A stretch of 64,000 bases of DNA from Merdimmobilis hominis (GTDB lineage: Bacteria; Bacillota; Clostridia; Oscillospirales; Ruminococcaceae): the NCBI RefSeq assembly GCF_900104615.1, contig NZ_LT629939.1, positions 1,400,738 to 1,464,737 on the forward strand, in the 5' to 3' direction. A program made the position numbers and the translations under genes. This document shows, piece after piece, positions 47,828 to 56,416 of this stretch. The first letter of the stretch is position 1. Each line of letters opens with the position of its first letter. The notes beneath the pieces are model-generated. The model had not been told where the DNA came from and ran no database searches. It saw only the letters and a program-made list of their open reading frames with translations.

Positions 47828-50674
47828 ATGATAGCCGAGATACTCAGCCTGTCGGCCCCCTGCCTGGGGAGCCAGGAGAGCGCCCTGGCCGGCGTCCTGA
47901 AACGGGAGCTGGCCTTGTTCGGCGTACAGCTGAACCATCTGACAGAATGCGGACAGAATCAAGGAGCACTTCAAAATGCCCTGACCGAAGCCATGGAGCG
48001 CAGCGACATGATCCTCGCTGTGGGGGGGATTGACCCCGAACCCACCATCAAATCCACCTTGTGCGAAGGGTTGGATCTGCCCACCCTTCTTCACATGCCT
48101 ACTTTAGAAGCTATCCAGCGGGAATGCCTGCGCCGGGGGATCCCCTTTGACGACAAGGTTCAAGAGGGGGCGAACCTCCCTGAAGTCTGCGTGGTGTTTC
48201 CTCTGTCCCCCGGGGGCCTGACCCCAGGGTTCGCCATCTCCGCCGGGAAGCAATGCGTCATCGTGCTGCCGGGGGAGGAGGAACAGCTCTGGCCTTTGGT
48301 GCTGGATGGGGTGCTCCCCTATGCCGCCAAATTCGCCGGGGTGTTTTCGGCCACCCAGACGGTGGAATCCCCCCACACCCCCCAAGAGGTGGAATTCTGC
48401 CTCACCGACCTGCCGGTCCCAGAAGGGCTGGCGGTCAGCGCTTACAGCCGGGGGGGAAGTACCCGGGTGCGGCTCACCGCGGTGGCCGGTACCCGCAAGG
48501 ACGCCCAAGCCCTCTGCGATGGGTTCCTTCCCCAATTGGAGGAACGTCTGGGCAGGATGGCGGCACCCCCGCCCCCTCCGCCGGAGCGGGATACCCCCGA
48601 CCTGCGGGAAGCTTCCTTCCTCACCCGGATGCGGGCGGCTATCCTGCCCCGTAAGGAGGACCCCTTGGGGGAGAAGATCCGCAAGCTGGTTTTTTTAGCG
48701 GCGATGGTTTGCTTCCTGGGGGCGGGGACCTACCTTGCCCACTATTACTACACCGCCTATGAAAACAAATCGATGATCGACCGGCTGGAGGGGATCAAGG
48801 ACAATTCGGACGTCTCGGTTTCCGGGTACCCCGAAGGGTATCTTCCCCGGTTTGCGGCCCTCTATGACATCAACCCGGATTTGGTGGGCTGGCTGGAGAT
48901 CCCCGGCACCCTGATCAACTTCCCAGTGGTTCAGGGCAAGGACAACGAGTACTATCTCAAAAGGGACTTCAATGACAAACAGAACCGCCATGGAACCCCC
49001 TTCCTGGATTTCCGCAACAGCCTCAATTCGCCGGATGACAACCTGGTGATCTACGGCCACAACATGCGGGATGGCCAGATGTTCGGCGACATTGTCAAAT
49101 ACCAGAAGCTGGACTTTTATAAGGAGCACCCGGTGATCACCTTTGACTCGGTGTTCCAGGAGGCGGACTACAAAATCGTCTCGGTATTTGTGGCCAGCGC
49201 CGCCGAATCCTTTGAATACCACAATTTTTTAAATGCAGCGGATGAAAACGATTTTTATAAATTTGTAGATGAAATCTACAACCGTTCCCTCATCGACACC
49301 GGGGTGGATGTGGAGTATGGCGACGAACTGCTGACCCTCTCCACCTGCACCTATGAGTTCACGGACGCCCGTTTGGCGGTGGTGGCTCGAAAGGTCCGCC
49401 ACGGGGAGAGCGCCACAGTGGACACCTCCGGGGCCAAGATGAACCCCAATCCCCTGATGCCGGACATCTGGTACCAGACCTACGGGGGAAACAAGCCGGC
49501 AAATGCCGCCACCCATCGCCCCTCCTCCAGCTCCGCCGCGCCCAGCAGCTCTTCCAGCAGCCAGCCGCCGGCGAGCAGTTCCAGCGCACCAAATAGTTCT
49601 TCCAGTGCGCCAGCGGTTTCTTCTAGCTCGGTTCCGCCGGTATCCAGCTCCAGTGAAGCCCCGTCTTCCAGCAGTGAGCCTCCAGCATCCAGCTCCAGCG
49701 AGGCGCCTTCCTCCAGTTCCAGCCTGCCGCCGGAATCCAGTTCCAGTGAGCTGCCCCCCTCTTCCAGCAGTGTGCCGGAGGAACCAGAGGAGCCCTCTTC
49801 TTCGGAGATCGACGTCATTGAACCGGTTGAAGACGAGCCGGAGGAGGAACCCCCGGACATCGATGAGGACGACCGCCTTTCGGTGACATCCGGGGGAGAG
49901 GTGGTGGAGGACGACGCCTATACCATCGTCAGTCAGATTGTGCAGAACGAATCCCGTGGGAACCTGCTGCCTGAGGCCACTAAGGCCCAGGCAGTGGCGA
50001 CCTACAGCTACATAAAATACAACAACGCCAAGGGGGTCAGCCCCAGCGTCATCCTGCGGGAGGATATCAGTCCCGCCGTGGAGCGGGCGGTTTCGTCGGT
50101 CATCGGCGAGGGGGTGTATTACAAGGGCAGAATCGCCAACACCGTGTACCATTCCACCGGCGCGGGCAAAACCACTACCAGCCAATCGGTTTGGGGCACA
50201 GCGCTCCCTTACCTGGTGTCGGTGGACAGCCCCTGGGATGAGGATTCCCCCTATTACAAGAACACCTACACTATCAGCCGGGATGCCTTTGCCGAGCTGG
50301 TGTTGGACACCTATGGCATCGACCTGGAGGAATATGGCGACCCCGAAGACTGGATTGAGATCGACGAGGACCGGCTGGAGCCGGGTGGATACGTGGGCCG
50401 GGTCTACTTGGGCGGCGAGTACAAATCCCAAGGCGGCAAGGTGCCCAAGGGAACCCTGATCAACGGCCGCGGCATCCGGGAACAGCTTTTGAACTTCGGT
50501 TTGAAATCCACCTGTTTTGAGGTGAAGTACCGCTCTGGAAAGTTTGTCTTTACCACCTACGGCTATGGCCACGGAGTGGGGATGAGCCAGTTTGGCGCCA
50601 ACGGCATGGCGGCGGAAGGGTACACCTACAAAGAGATTTTGGAACACTATTACCCCGGCACTACCATAAAATAG
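47828..50674 (+). CDS. Fusion protein: CinA-like domain, class B sortase, Ser/Pro linker and SpoIID/LytB domain
   Basis: A single 948-residue open frame, with AAAGGAGG 9 bases before the ATG, contains three enzyme-type domains. Residues about 1-170 resemble the CinA N-terminal/MoaB molybdopterin-binding fold (IAEILSLSAP start, ILAVGGIDPEPT, LTPGFAISAGKQCVIVLPGEEEQL); the GGLGPT-DD core is degenerate. A proline-rich stretch and one membrane helix (287-307) follow. Residues about 335-530 are a class B sortase with VIYGHNM (H411), LSTCTYE (C507) and R515. Residues about 555-690 are a Ser/Pro linker then an acidic stretch. Residues about 690-948 are SpoIID/LytB, with the catalytic Glu at E708 (IVQNESRG). 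It follows thiI by 48 bases. Domains are inferred from motifs, and the combination looks new to me. Confidence 0.85.
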   Translation: MIAEILSLSAPCLGSQESALAGVLKRELALFGVQLNHLTECGQNQGALQNALTEAMERSDMILAVGGIDPEPTIKSTLCEGLDLPTLLHMPTLEAIQRECLRRGIPFDDKVQEGANLPEVCVVFPLSPGGLTPGFAISAGKQCVIVLPGEEEQLWPLVLDGVLPYAAKFAGVFSATQTVESPHTPQEVEFCLTDLPVPEGLAVSAYSRGGSTRVRLTAVAGTRKDAQALCDGFLPQLEERLGRMAAPPPPPPERDTPDLREASFLTRMRAAILPRKEDPLGEKIRKLVFLAAMVCFLGAGTYLAHYYYTAYENKSMIDRLEGIKDNSDVSVSGYPEGYLPRFAALYDINPDLVGWLEIPGTLINFPVVQGKDNEYYLKRDFNDKQNRHGTPFLDFRNSLNSPDDNLVIYGHNMRDGQMFGDIVKYQKLDFYKEHPVITFDSVFQEADYKIVSVFVASAAESFEYHNFLNAADENDFYKFVDEIYNRSLIDTGVDVEYGDELLTLSTCTYEFTDARLAVVARKVRHGESATVDTSGAKMNPNPLMPDIWYQTYGGNKPANAATHRPSSSSAAPSSSSSSQPPASSSSAPNSSSSAPAVSSSSVPPVSSSSEAPSSSSEPPASSSSEAPSSSSSLPPESSSSELPPSSSSVPEEPEEPSSSEIDVIEPVEDEPEEEPPDIDEDDRLSVTSGGEVVEDDAYTIVSQIVQNESRGNLLPEATKAQAVATYSYIKYNNAKGVSPSVILREDISPAVERAVSSVIGEGVYYKGRIANTVYHSTGAGKTTTSQSVWGTALPYLVSVDSPWDEDSPYYKNTYTISRDAFAELVLDTYGIDLEEYGDPEDWIEIDEDRLEPGGYVGRVYLGGEYKSQGGKVPKGTLINGRGIREQLLNFGLKSTCFEVKYRSGKFVFTTYGYGHGVGMSQFGANGMAAEGYTYKEILEHYYPGTTIK

Positions 50675-50707
50675 AAAACCTGTTTGACACTGTTAGCAGT
50701 TGACAAA

Positions 50708-50737
50708 AGACCATGGGCGGACGCTCATGGCCTTTTT
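50708..50737 (+). terminator. Terminator of the fusion gene
   Basis: A 12-bp stem (50708-50719 with 50722-50733) with one mismatch and one G-T pair, followed by five Ts. Confidence 0.65.
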
Positions 50738-50797
50738 CATTTTCCAAGGGAAATACCAGGGGCTGTATGCTGCTGGGGAACCTTTGTCCTTGTGAAA

Positions 50798-50826
50798 TTG
50801 ACAATCCCCATAGGGTATCGTATACT
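50798..50826 (+). promoter_or_regulatory. Strong promoter of the M20 gene
   Basis: TTGACA (50798-50803), 17-bp spacer, TATACT (50821-50826). Confidence 0.8.
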
Positions 50827-50879
50827 GGATATATCTACGTAGGAGAGCTGAAAAAACAGTGGACAAAGGAGGAATTAAG

Positions 50880-52049
50880 ATGGATTTATACAAGCTCACC
50901 CAAGAAGTGGAGCCCTATGTCATCGCCATGCGCCGGGAGTTCCACGCCAACCCGGAAATTTCCTTTCACGAGGTGCGCACCACCGCCCGCATCCGGGAGG
51001 AGCTGGACAAACTGGGCATTCCCCATGAGACGGTAGGCAGCGGCAATGTGGTGGGCCTTTTGGATACCGGCCGGCCGGGCAAGACCCTATCCATCCGGGC
51101 GGACATTGACGCCTTACCCATGGAGGAAGCGGACAAAACCACCCCTTATTGCAGCAAGGTTGACGGGGTGATGCACTCCTGCGGCCACGATGGCCACGCC
51201 GCTATGCTGTTGGGCACCGCCAAAGTCCTGGCCCAGATCCAGGAGGAGCTGACCGGCAAGATCTATTTCTGCTTCCAGGTGGCGGAAGAAGTGGGCGGCG
51301 GTGCTGGGGAGATCGTCCAGTACCTGAAGGAACAGGGTGGGGTGGACTGCTCCATCGGCACCCATCTGGACGGAGGAAGCGACGCCGGTGTCATCCACCT
51401 GCCGGATGGCCCGCTGATGGCCGGCGCTGAGCTGTTTGAGATCGAGGTCAAGGGGGTGGGCGGCCATGGTTCCCGCCCCGACAAGGCGGTGGACCCCATC
51501 AAGCCCGCCTGCGACATCCTGTTGCGAATCGCCAGCATTCCCGCCCAATACCACAACCCCTTTGACACCTGTGTCATCAGCCCTTGCCAGATCCACGGGG
51601 GCAGCGCCAACAACATCGTGCCGCAGAGCGTGAAGATCGGGGGGAATATCCGCTTCTTTAAGTATGGGGACAACGACAAACTGCTGGAGCGGATCCGCAT
51701 GGTGGCGGAAAACACCGCCAAGGCTTACGGCACTACAGCGGTGGTCACCCATGCGCCATCCTCCCCCCTTCCGGTGATCAACGACCCCGAAATGGCTGCC
51801 ATCGGCCGGGAGGTGGCCCAGTCGGTGGGCTTTGTGATGGCCCCGCCCCATGACCCCACCTGCGGCTCGGACAACTACGCTGAGTTCCTGGCGGCGTTCC
51901 CCGGTTTTTACTGTGACACTGGAGCCCGCTGCACCCGGCCCGGCACCAGCGGAAACCACCACAACCCCACCTTTGACTTGGACGAGAGCGCCTTCCGCCG
52001 CATTGTGGAGTTTTTTGCGGCCTTTGCGGTTCGCTTTTTGGGCAGATAA
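50880..52049 (+). CDS. M20D (HipO-type) amidohydrolase, fourth paralogue
   Basis: AAAGGAGG precedes the ATG at 50880, giving 389 residues. Motifs: SIRADIDALPMEE, MHSCGHDGHAAML, CFQVAEEVGGGAGE, GGHGSRPDKAVDPI and CGSDNYAEFLAAFPGFYC. It is more divergent than the other three (SCGHDGH rather than TCGHDTH, and VAEE rather than P-G/N-EE), so it probably prefers another substrate. It has a near-consensus promoter and its own terminator. It acts in the cytoplasm. Confidence 0.92.
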   Translation: MDLYKLTQEVEPYVIAMRREFHANPEISFHEVRTTARIREELDKLGIPHETVGSGNVVGLLDTGRPGKTLSIRADIDALPMEEADKTTPYCSKVDGVMHSCGHDGHAAMLLGTAKVLAQIQEELTGKIYFCFQVAEEVGGGAGEIVQYLKEQGGVDCSIGTHLDGGSDAGVIHLPDGPLMAGAELFEIEVKGVGGHGSRPDKAVDPIKPACDILLRIASIPAQYHNPFDTCVISPCQIHGGSANNIVPQSVKIGGNIRFFKYGDNDKLLERIRMVAENTAKAYGTTAVVTHAPSSPLPVINDPEMAAIGREVAQSVGFVMAPPHDPTCGSDNYAEFLAAFPGFYCDTGARCTRPGTSGNHHNPTFDLDESAFRRIVEFFAAFAVRFLGR

Positions 52050-52066
52050 CAACCACATAGTATAAG

Positions 52067-52097
52067 GGAGGACCGCGAAAGCGGTCCTCCTCTTTTT
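52067..52097 (+). terminator. M20 gene terminator
   Basis: Ten-bp perfect stem (52067-52076 with 52081-52090), GAAA tetraloop, T run. Confidence 0.88.
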
Positions 52098-52137
52098 GTC
52101 GTGAATAAAATTTGAATAGAATAATAATTTGAAATTA

Positions 52138-52151
52138 ATATTATATAATAT
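52138..52151. promoter_or_regulatory. 14-bp perfect AT palindrome before the RHH-clpB promoter
   Basis: ATATTATATAATAT, just upstream of the -35, with further ATAATA repeats near the -10. A natural candidate operator for the ribbon-helix-helix protein encoded next. Confidence 0.4.
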
Positions 52152-52153
52152 CA

Positions 52154-52182
52154 TTGACAAATTATTTTTTCGGCAGTACAAT
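52154..52182 (+). promoter_or_regulatory. Promoter of the RHH-clpB operon
   Basis: TTGACA (52154-52159), 17-bp spacer, TACAAT (52177-52182). Confidence 0.8.
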
Positions 52183-52207
52183 AATATCTGTAGAAAGGAG
52201 GGTACCC

Positions 52208-52870
52208 ATGAACCGAAGCGTATACAGCCTAGTGCTCAGTGACGATGTGGTGGAGGCGGTGGACCGCCTGGCCTACCAGCAGAACACCAGCCGGTCGGCT
52301 TTGATCAACCAAATCCTGGCGGAAGCGGTTTCCTTTGTAACACCAGAGATGCGGATGCGGGAAATTTTCTCCCAGGTGGAAGCGCTGATGGACGGCATGG
52401 ACGCCTTCCAGGTGAACACCCAGCCATCCGATGCTATCCTCTCCATTAAAAGCCCTCTGCGGTACAAGTACAAGCCAACCCTGCGCTATGCGGTGGAACT
52501 TTACCGGGCCCCTCGTCCGGCCATCGGGGAGCTGCGGGTCTCCGCCCGCACCCAAAGCCAAGGATTGCTGGAATCCCTGACCGGGTTTTACCAGCTGTGG
52601 ATCCAGCTGGAGACCCACTACATCGGCTCCCGGTTCCCCGGGGGGAGAATCCCTTGCCAGGTGCAGGAAGGGCGGTATTGCCGCCAGTTTTTCCTCCCCC
52701 GAGGGGAGATCGGCAGCGAGGAGCTGGCCAGGGCCATCACCGATTACATCCGCATGTTTGACCACCTGCTCAAGGTGTATTTTAACCATCTGGACGATTG
52801 CCAGGCGGCCCGGGCCGCAGTGGAACAAGAATACCGGTCCTATCTTTCCCGGGAAAGAACCGTTTTATAG
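52208..52870 (+). CDS. Ribbon-helix-helix protein with large unknown C-terminal domain
   Basis: AAAGGAGG precedes the ATG at 52208, giving 220 residues. Residues about 1-45 (MNRSVYSLVLSDDVVEAVDR, then TSRSALINQILAEAV) form a CopG/Arc-type ribbon-helix-helix DNA-binding module: a beta strand, a helix, an SRS turn and a second helix. The rest (VTPEMRMREIFSQVEALMDGMD, then RYKYKPTLRYAVELYR and a helical C-terminal half) is unrecognised. It is 30 bases before clpB with no terminator, so the two share one mRNA. It could be the repressor of its own operon, replacing CtsR or CIRCE control. Confidence 0.8.
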   Translation: MNRSVYSLVLSDDVVEAVDRLAYQQNTSRSALINQILAEAVSFVTPEMRMREIFSQVEALMDGMDAFQVNTQPSDAILSIKSPLRYKYKPTLRYAVELYRAPRPAIGELRVSARTQSQGLLESLTGFYQLWIQLETHYIGSRFPGGRIPCQVQEGRYCRQFFLPRGEIGSEELARAITDYIRMFDHLLKVYFNHLDDCQAARAAVEQEYRSYLSRERTVL

Positions 52871-52900
52871 AATATCACTCAGTTTGAGGGAGGAATTGCG

Positions 52901-55516
52901 ATGAACGCTCAAAAATTGACCCAAAAATCCCTGGAAGCGGTGCAGGCGGCCCAAGCCCTTGCCACCGAATACCAGAATATGCAGATCGAAGAGCAGCATC
53001 TAGCCTGTGCCCTCCTCTCCCAGCAGAATGGACTGATTGCCCAGCTGCTGCGCAAAATGAATGTGGACACAGACGCCATGCTGGCCCAGCTGACCCGGTC
53101 GGTGGAGAAGCTGCCCAAAGTCTCCGGCCCCGGCCGCCCGATGGATAAAATCTATGTCTCCTCCGACGTAGACCGGGTGCTGAACGAAGCAGAACGCCAG
53201 GCCGAACACATGAAGGACGAATACGTCTCGGTAGAGCACCTGATGCTCTCGCTGATCGAAAACCCCAACAGCGACCTGAAAGAGATCTTCCGGGTGTTCG
53301 GGGTGGATAAAAATAAGTTTATGGAAGCCCTGGCCACCGTCCGGGGCAGCTCCCGGGTCACCAGCGATAACCCGGAGGAAACCTATGACGCCTTGAAAAA
53401 ATACGGCTCCGACCTGGTGGAACAGGCTCGGAACCACAAACTGGACCCAGTCATCGGCCGGGATGCGGAGATCCGCAATGTGATCCGCATCCTCTCCCGG
53501 AAGACCAAAAACAACCCGGTGCTCATCGGCGAGCCAGGCGTGGGTAAAACCGCCATCGCCGAGGGCCTGGCCCAGCGGATTGTCCGGGGGGATGTGCCCG
53601 CCAGCCTGAAGGACCGCACCATCTTTTCGCTGGACATGGGCGCCCTCATCGCCGGCGCCAAGTTCCGGGGCGAGTTTGAGGAACGGCTGAAAGCCGTCCT
53701 GGGCGAGGTGAAGAAGAGCGAGGGCAAGATCATCCTCTTCATCGACGAACTGCACACCATTGTGGGCGCGGGCAAAACCGAAGGCTCCATGGACGCGGGC
53801 AACCTGCTAAAGCCCATGCTGGCCCGGGGCGAGCTCCACTGCATCGGCGCCACCACCTTGGACGAGTACCGCCAGTACATCGAAAAAGACCCGGCTTTGG
53901 AGCGCCGCTTCCAGCCGGTGATGGTGGATGAACCCACAGTGGAAGACACCATCTCCATCCTCCGGGGGCTGAAAGAGCGGTATGAGGTGTTCCATGGGGT
54001 GAAGATCCAGGACCAGGCGCTGATCGCCGCCGCCGTCCTCTCCAACCGGTATATCACCGACCGGTTTTTGCCGGATAAAGCCATCGACCTGGTGGATGAA
54101 GCCTGCGCCATGATCCGCACCGAGATCGACTCCATGCCCTCCGAGCTGGATGAGATCTCCCGGAAGATCATGCAGCATGAAATTGAGGAAGCAGCCCTGA
54201 AAAAGGAAAGCGACCACCTCTCCCAGGAACATCTCTCGGAGATCCAGAAGGAGCTGGCCGACCTGCGGGCCCAGTTCAAAGAGATGAAGGCCCAGTGGGA
54301 GAATGAAAAAGGCGCCATCGGCAAGGTGCAGAAGCTGCGGGAGGAAATCGAACAGCTGGGTGCCGAGATGGAGCGGGCTGAGCGCAGCTACGACCTGAAC
54401 AAGGCCGCCGAACTGAAATACGGCCGGCTCCCCGCCCTCCAGAAGGAACTGGCGGAGGAGGAAGCCATCGCCGAGAAGGCCAAAGGTTCCTCCGGCCTGC
54501 TGCGGGACAAGGTCACCGATGAAGAGATTGCCCGGATTGTGGCCCGCTGGACCGGCATCCCCGTCTCCAAGCTGATGGAAGGGGAGCGGGAGAAGCTGCT
54601 TCACCTGGAGGACATCCTCCACCAACGGGTCATCGGCCAAGATGAAGCGGTTACCAAGGTGACTGAGGCTATCCTCCGATCCCGGGCGGGCATCCAGGAC
54701 CCTGACCGGCCCATCGGTTCCTTCCTGTTCCTGGGTCCCACCGGTGTGGGCAAGACCGAGCTGGCCAAAGCCTTGGCCCAGGCCCTTTTTGACGATGAGC
54801 GCAGCATGGTGCGGATCGATATGACCGAGTATATGGAGAAATTCTCGGTGTCCCGCCTGATCGGAGCGCCTCCCGGATATGTGGGGTATGAGGAGGGCGG
54901 CCAGCTGACCGAGGCAGTCCGCCGCAAACCCTATTCGGTGGTGCTGTTTGACGAGGTGGAAAAAGCCCATCCCGATGTGTTCAACATCCTTTTGCAGGTG
55001 CTGGACGACGGCCGGATCACCGATTCCCAAGGCCGGGTGGTGGACTTTAAAAACACTGTCATCATCCTCACCTCCAACCTGGGTTCCAGTTATCTTCTGG
55101 AGGGCATCGGCCCCGACGGGGAGATCACCCAGGAGGCAAAAGACCGGGTACAGGGCCTTTTGAAGCAGCAGTTCCGGCCCGAGTTCCTCAACCGGCTGGA
55201 TGAGATCGTCTTCTACAAACCTCTGACCAAGGCGGAGATCCGCTCCATTGTAGACCTTTTGGTCCAGGATCTCTCCCGCCGGCTGAAGGATAAACAGCTG
55301 ACGATTTCCCTGACCGACGCCGCCAAGGATTTTGTGGTGGAGGAGGGTTACGACCCCATTTACGGCGCGCGTCCGCTGAAGCGGTTCCTCCAGAGCCAGG
55401 TGGAGACTATGGTGGCCAAACTGATTCTTCGGGACGACCCGCTACCGGGCACACACATCACCGTGGATTGTGTGGACGGCCATCTGACCGCCAATGCCAG
55501 CCGCGAGGAAGAATGA
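52901..55516 (+). CDS. clpB: ATP-dependent disaggregase ClpB
   Basis: The 871-residue protein rescues aggregated proteins together with DnaK. The N-terminal Clp-N repeats (about 1-145; [26 protein letters not shown]), the first AAA+ module (GEPGVGKT, 210-217), a long middle coiled coil (about 405-530) and the second AAA+ module (GPTGVGKT, 612-619), then the C-terminal small domain ([26 protein letters not shown]), match ClpB. The long middle domain distinguishes it from ClpC and ClpE. No CIRCE or CtsR box is visible upstream, so control probably lies with the preceding RHH protein. GGAGG precedes the ATG. Confidence 0.97.
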   Translation: MNAQKLTQKSLEAVQAAQALATEYQNMQIEEQHLACALLSQQNGLIAQLLRKMNVDTDAMLAQLTRSVEKLPKVSGPGRPMDKIYVSSDVDRVLNEAERQAEHMKDEYVSVEHLMLSLIENPNSDLKEIFRVFGVDKNKFMEALATVRGSSRVTSDNPEETYDALKKYGSDLVEQARNHKLDPVIGRDAEIRNVIRILSRKTKNNPVLIGEPGVGKTAIAEGLAQRIVRGDVPASLKDRTIFSLDMGALIAGAKFRGEFEERLKAVLGEVKKSEGKIILFIDELHTIVGAGKTEGSMDAGNLLKPMLARGELHCIGATTLDEYRQYIEKDPALERRFQPVMVDEPTVEDTISILRGLKERYEVFHGVKIQDQALIAAAVLSNRYITDRFLPDKAIDLVDEACAMIRTEIDSMPSELDEISRKIMQHEIEEAALKKESDHLSQEHLSEIQKELADLRAQFKEMKAQWENEKGAIGKVQKLREEIEQLGAEMERAERSYDLNKAAELKYGRLPALQKELAEEEAIAEKAKGSSGLLRDKVTDEEIARIVARWTGIPVSKLMEGEREKLLHLEDILHQRVIGQDEAVTKVTEAILRSRAGIQDPDRPIGSFLFLGPTGVGKTELAKALAQALFDDERSMVRIDMTEYMEKFSVSRLIGAPPGYVGYEEGGQLTEAVRRKPYSVVLFDEVEKAHPDVFNILLQVLDDGRITDSQGRVVDFKNTVIILTSNLGSSYLLEGIGPDGEITQEAKDRVQGLLKQQFRPEFLNRLDEIVFYKPLTKAEIRSIVDLLVQDLSRRLKDKQLTISLTDAAKDFVVEEGYDPIYGARPLKRFLQSQVETMVAKLILRDDPLPGTHITVDCVDGHLTANASREEE

Positions 55517-55528
55517 TAGATTCATAAG

Positions 55529-55564
55529 AAAAAAGGAGAGAGGCAGATGCCTCTCTCCTTTTTT
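55529..55564. terminator. Bidirectional terminator after clpB
   Basis: Seventeen-bp perfect stem (55529-55545 with 55548-55564), A run before and T run after; it ends clpB and the converging nitroreductase gene. Confidence 0.92.
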
Positions 55565-55569
55565 GTGGG

Positions 55570-56085
55570 TTAAACCCGGACAATATAATCCGCTTTGCGG
55601 GGCTTTGCCTCGGGAAGCGGCCCATCAGGGTAGCCAAGGATGCAGTGTCCCACCCCGATATAATCTTCGCTGAGACCCCATTTTTGCAGCAGGGCTTTGC
55701 CTTCCGGGGAGGCGAACTCCTCTTTGGCCCGGTGAATCCAGCAGGAGCCCACCCCTATTGCAGCAGCGGCGTTCATCAGGTTGCCCATCACCAGGCTGCC
55801 GTCCTCCACGACGCAGCCGCCTTGAGAAAGGACTACCACCACAGTGGGGGCGCCGTAGAAGGGGTCGGTGCCCGGCTTGCCTAGGATGGCGGCGTTCATC
55901 TGGCTAAGCTGGCTGCGGGTGGCCTCGTCCTGCACCACTACCATCACGGCGGGCTGCTTGCCCATGGCGCTTGGGGCGTAGGTGCCGGCCTTCAGGATAG
56001 CGGCCAAGTCCTCCTCCCGCAGCTGTTCCGGCCGGAAGGAGCGCACGCTGCGGCGGTTTAACAGGGTTTTCATTGATTCGTTCAT
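55570..56085 (-). CDS. Nitroreductase-family flavoprotein
   Basis: A 171-residue FMN enzyme of the nitroreductase fold. The N-terminal LLNRRSVRSFRPEQLREEDL (R-R-S-V-R motif, FMN phosphate), GTYAPSAMGKQP, NLMNAAAAIGVGSCWIHRAKEEF and the closing KPRKADYIVRV are typical. It is shorter than NfsB, like the one-domain forms that reduce nitro or quinone compounds. GGAGG precedes the ATG at 56085. Substrate unknown. Confidence 0.92.
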   Translation of the reverse strand: MNESMKTLLNRRSVRSFRPEQLREEDLAAILKAGTYAPSAMGKQPAVMVVVQDEATRSQLSQMNAAILGKPGTDPFYGAPTVVVVLSQGGCVVEDGSLVMGNLMNAAAAIGVGSCWIHRAKEEFASPEGKALLQKWGLSEDYIGVGHCILGYPDGPLPEAKPRKADYIVRV

Positions 56086-56325
56086 GGAAAAACCTCCTTT
56101 TTTATTCTATAGCAGTTTCTGTTGCCAGAAACAAGGTGTTGTTGTAAGTGGAGGGATGCCCCTCTCTTCCTATCGTCTAGTATAGCACGCTGGGGGCAAA
56201 AGGAAAAGAAAAGGGCAAAATCGGGGATGGCATGCAGGAAAACAGGAAGAATCTGCCACCTGTATAGCGGAATGCCCTTTTTTCGAAAAAAGCAGGGCAA
56301 AGGGATGATTGGAAGCCCGGTTTTG

Positions 56326-56334
56326 TGCTACAAT
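56326..56334 (+). promoter_or_regulatory. Extended -10 before the YfhO gene
   Basis: TGCTACAAT (TACAAT at 56329-56334), about 80 bases before the start; no good -35. Confidence 0.45.
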
Positions 56335-56416
56335 AATCGCAGGGTTGCTTTGAAAGGTCCCATCTGGCGAAGGGATTCACAGATTGACAGTATTGAAATA
56401 TAGGAGGGCATGGATT

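Noticed and set aside
52100..52200. CtsR or CIRCE box before clpB
   Set aside because: Neither a GGTCAAA tandem nor a TTAGCACTC dyad is present.
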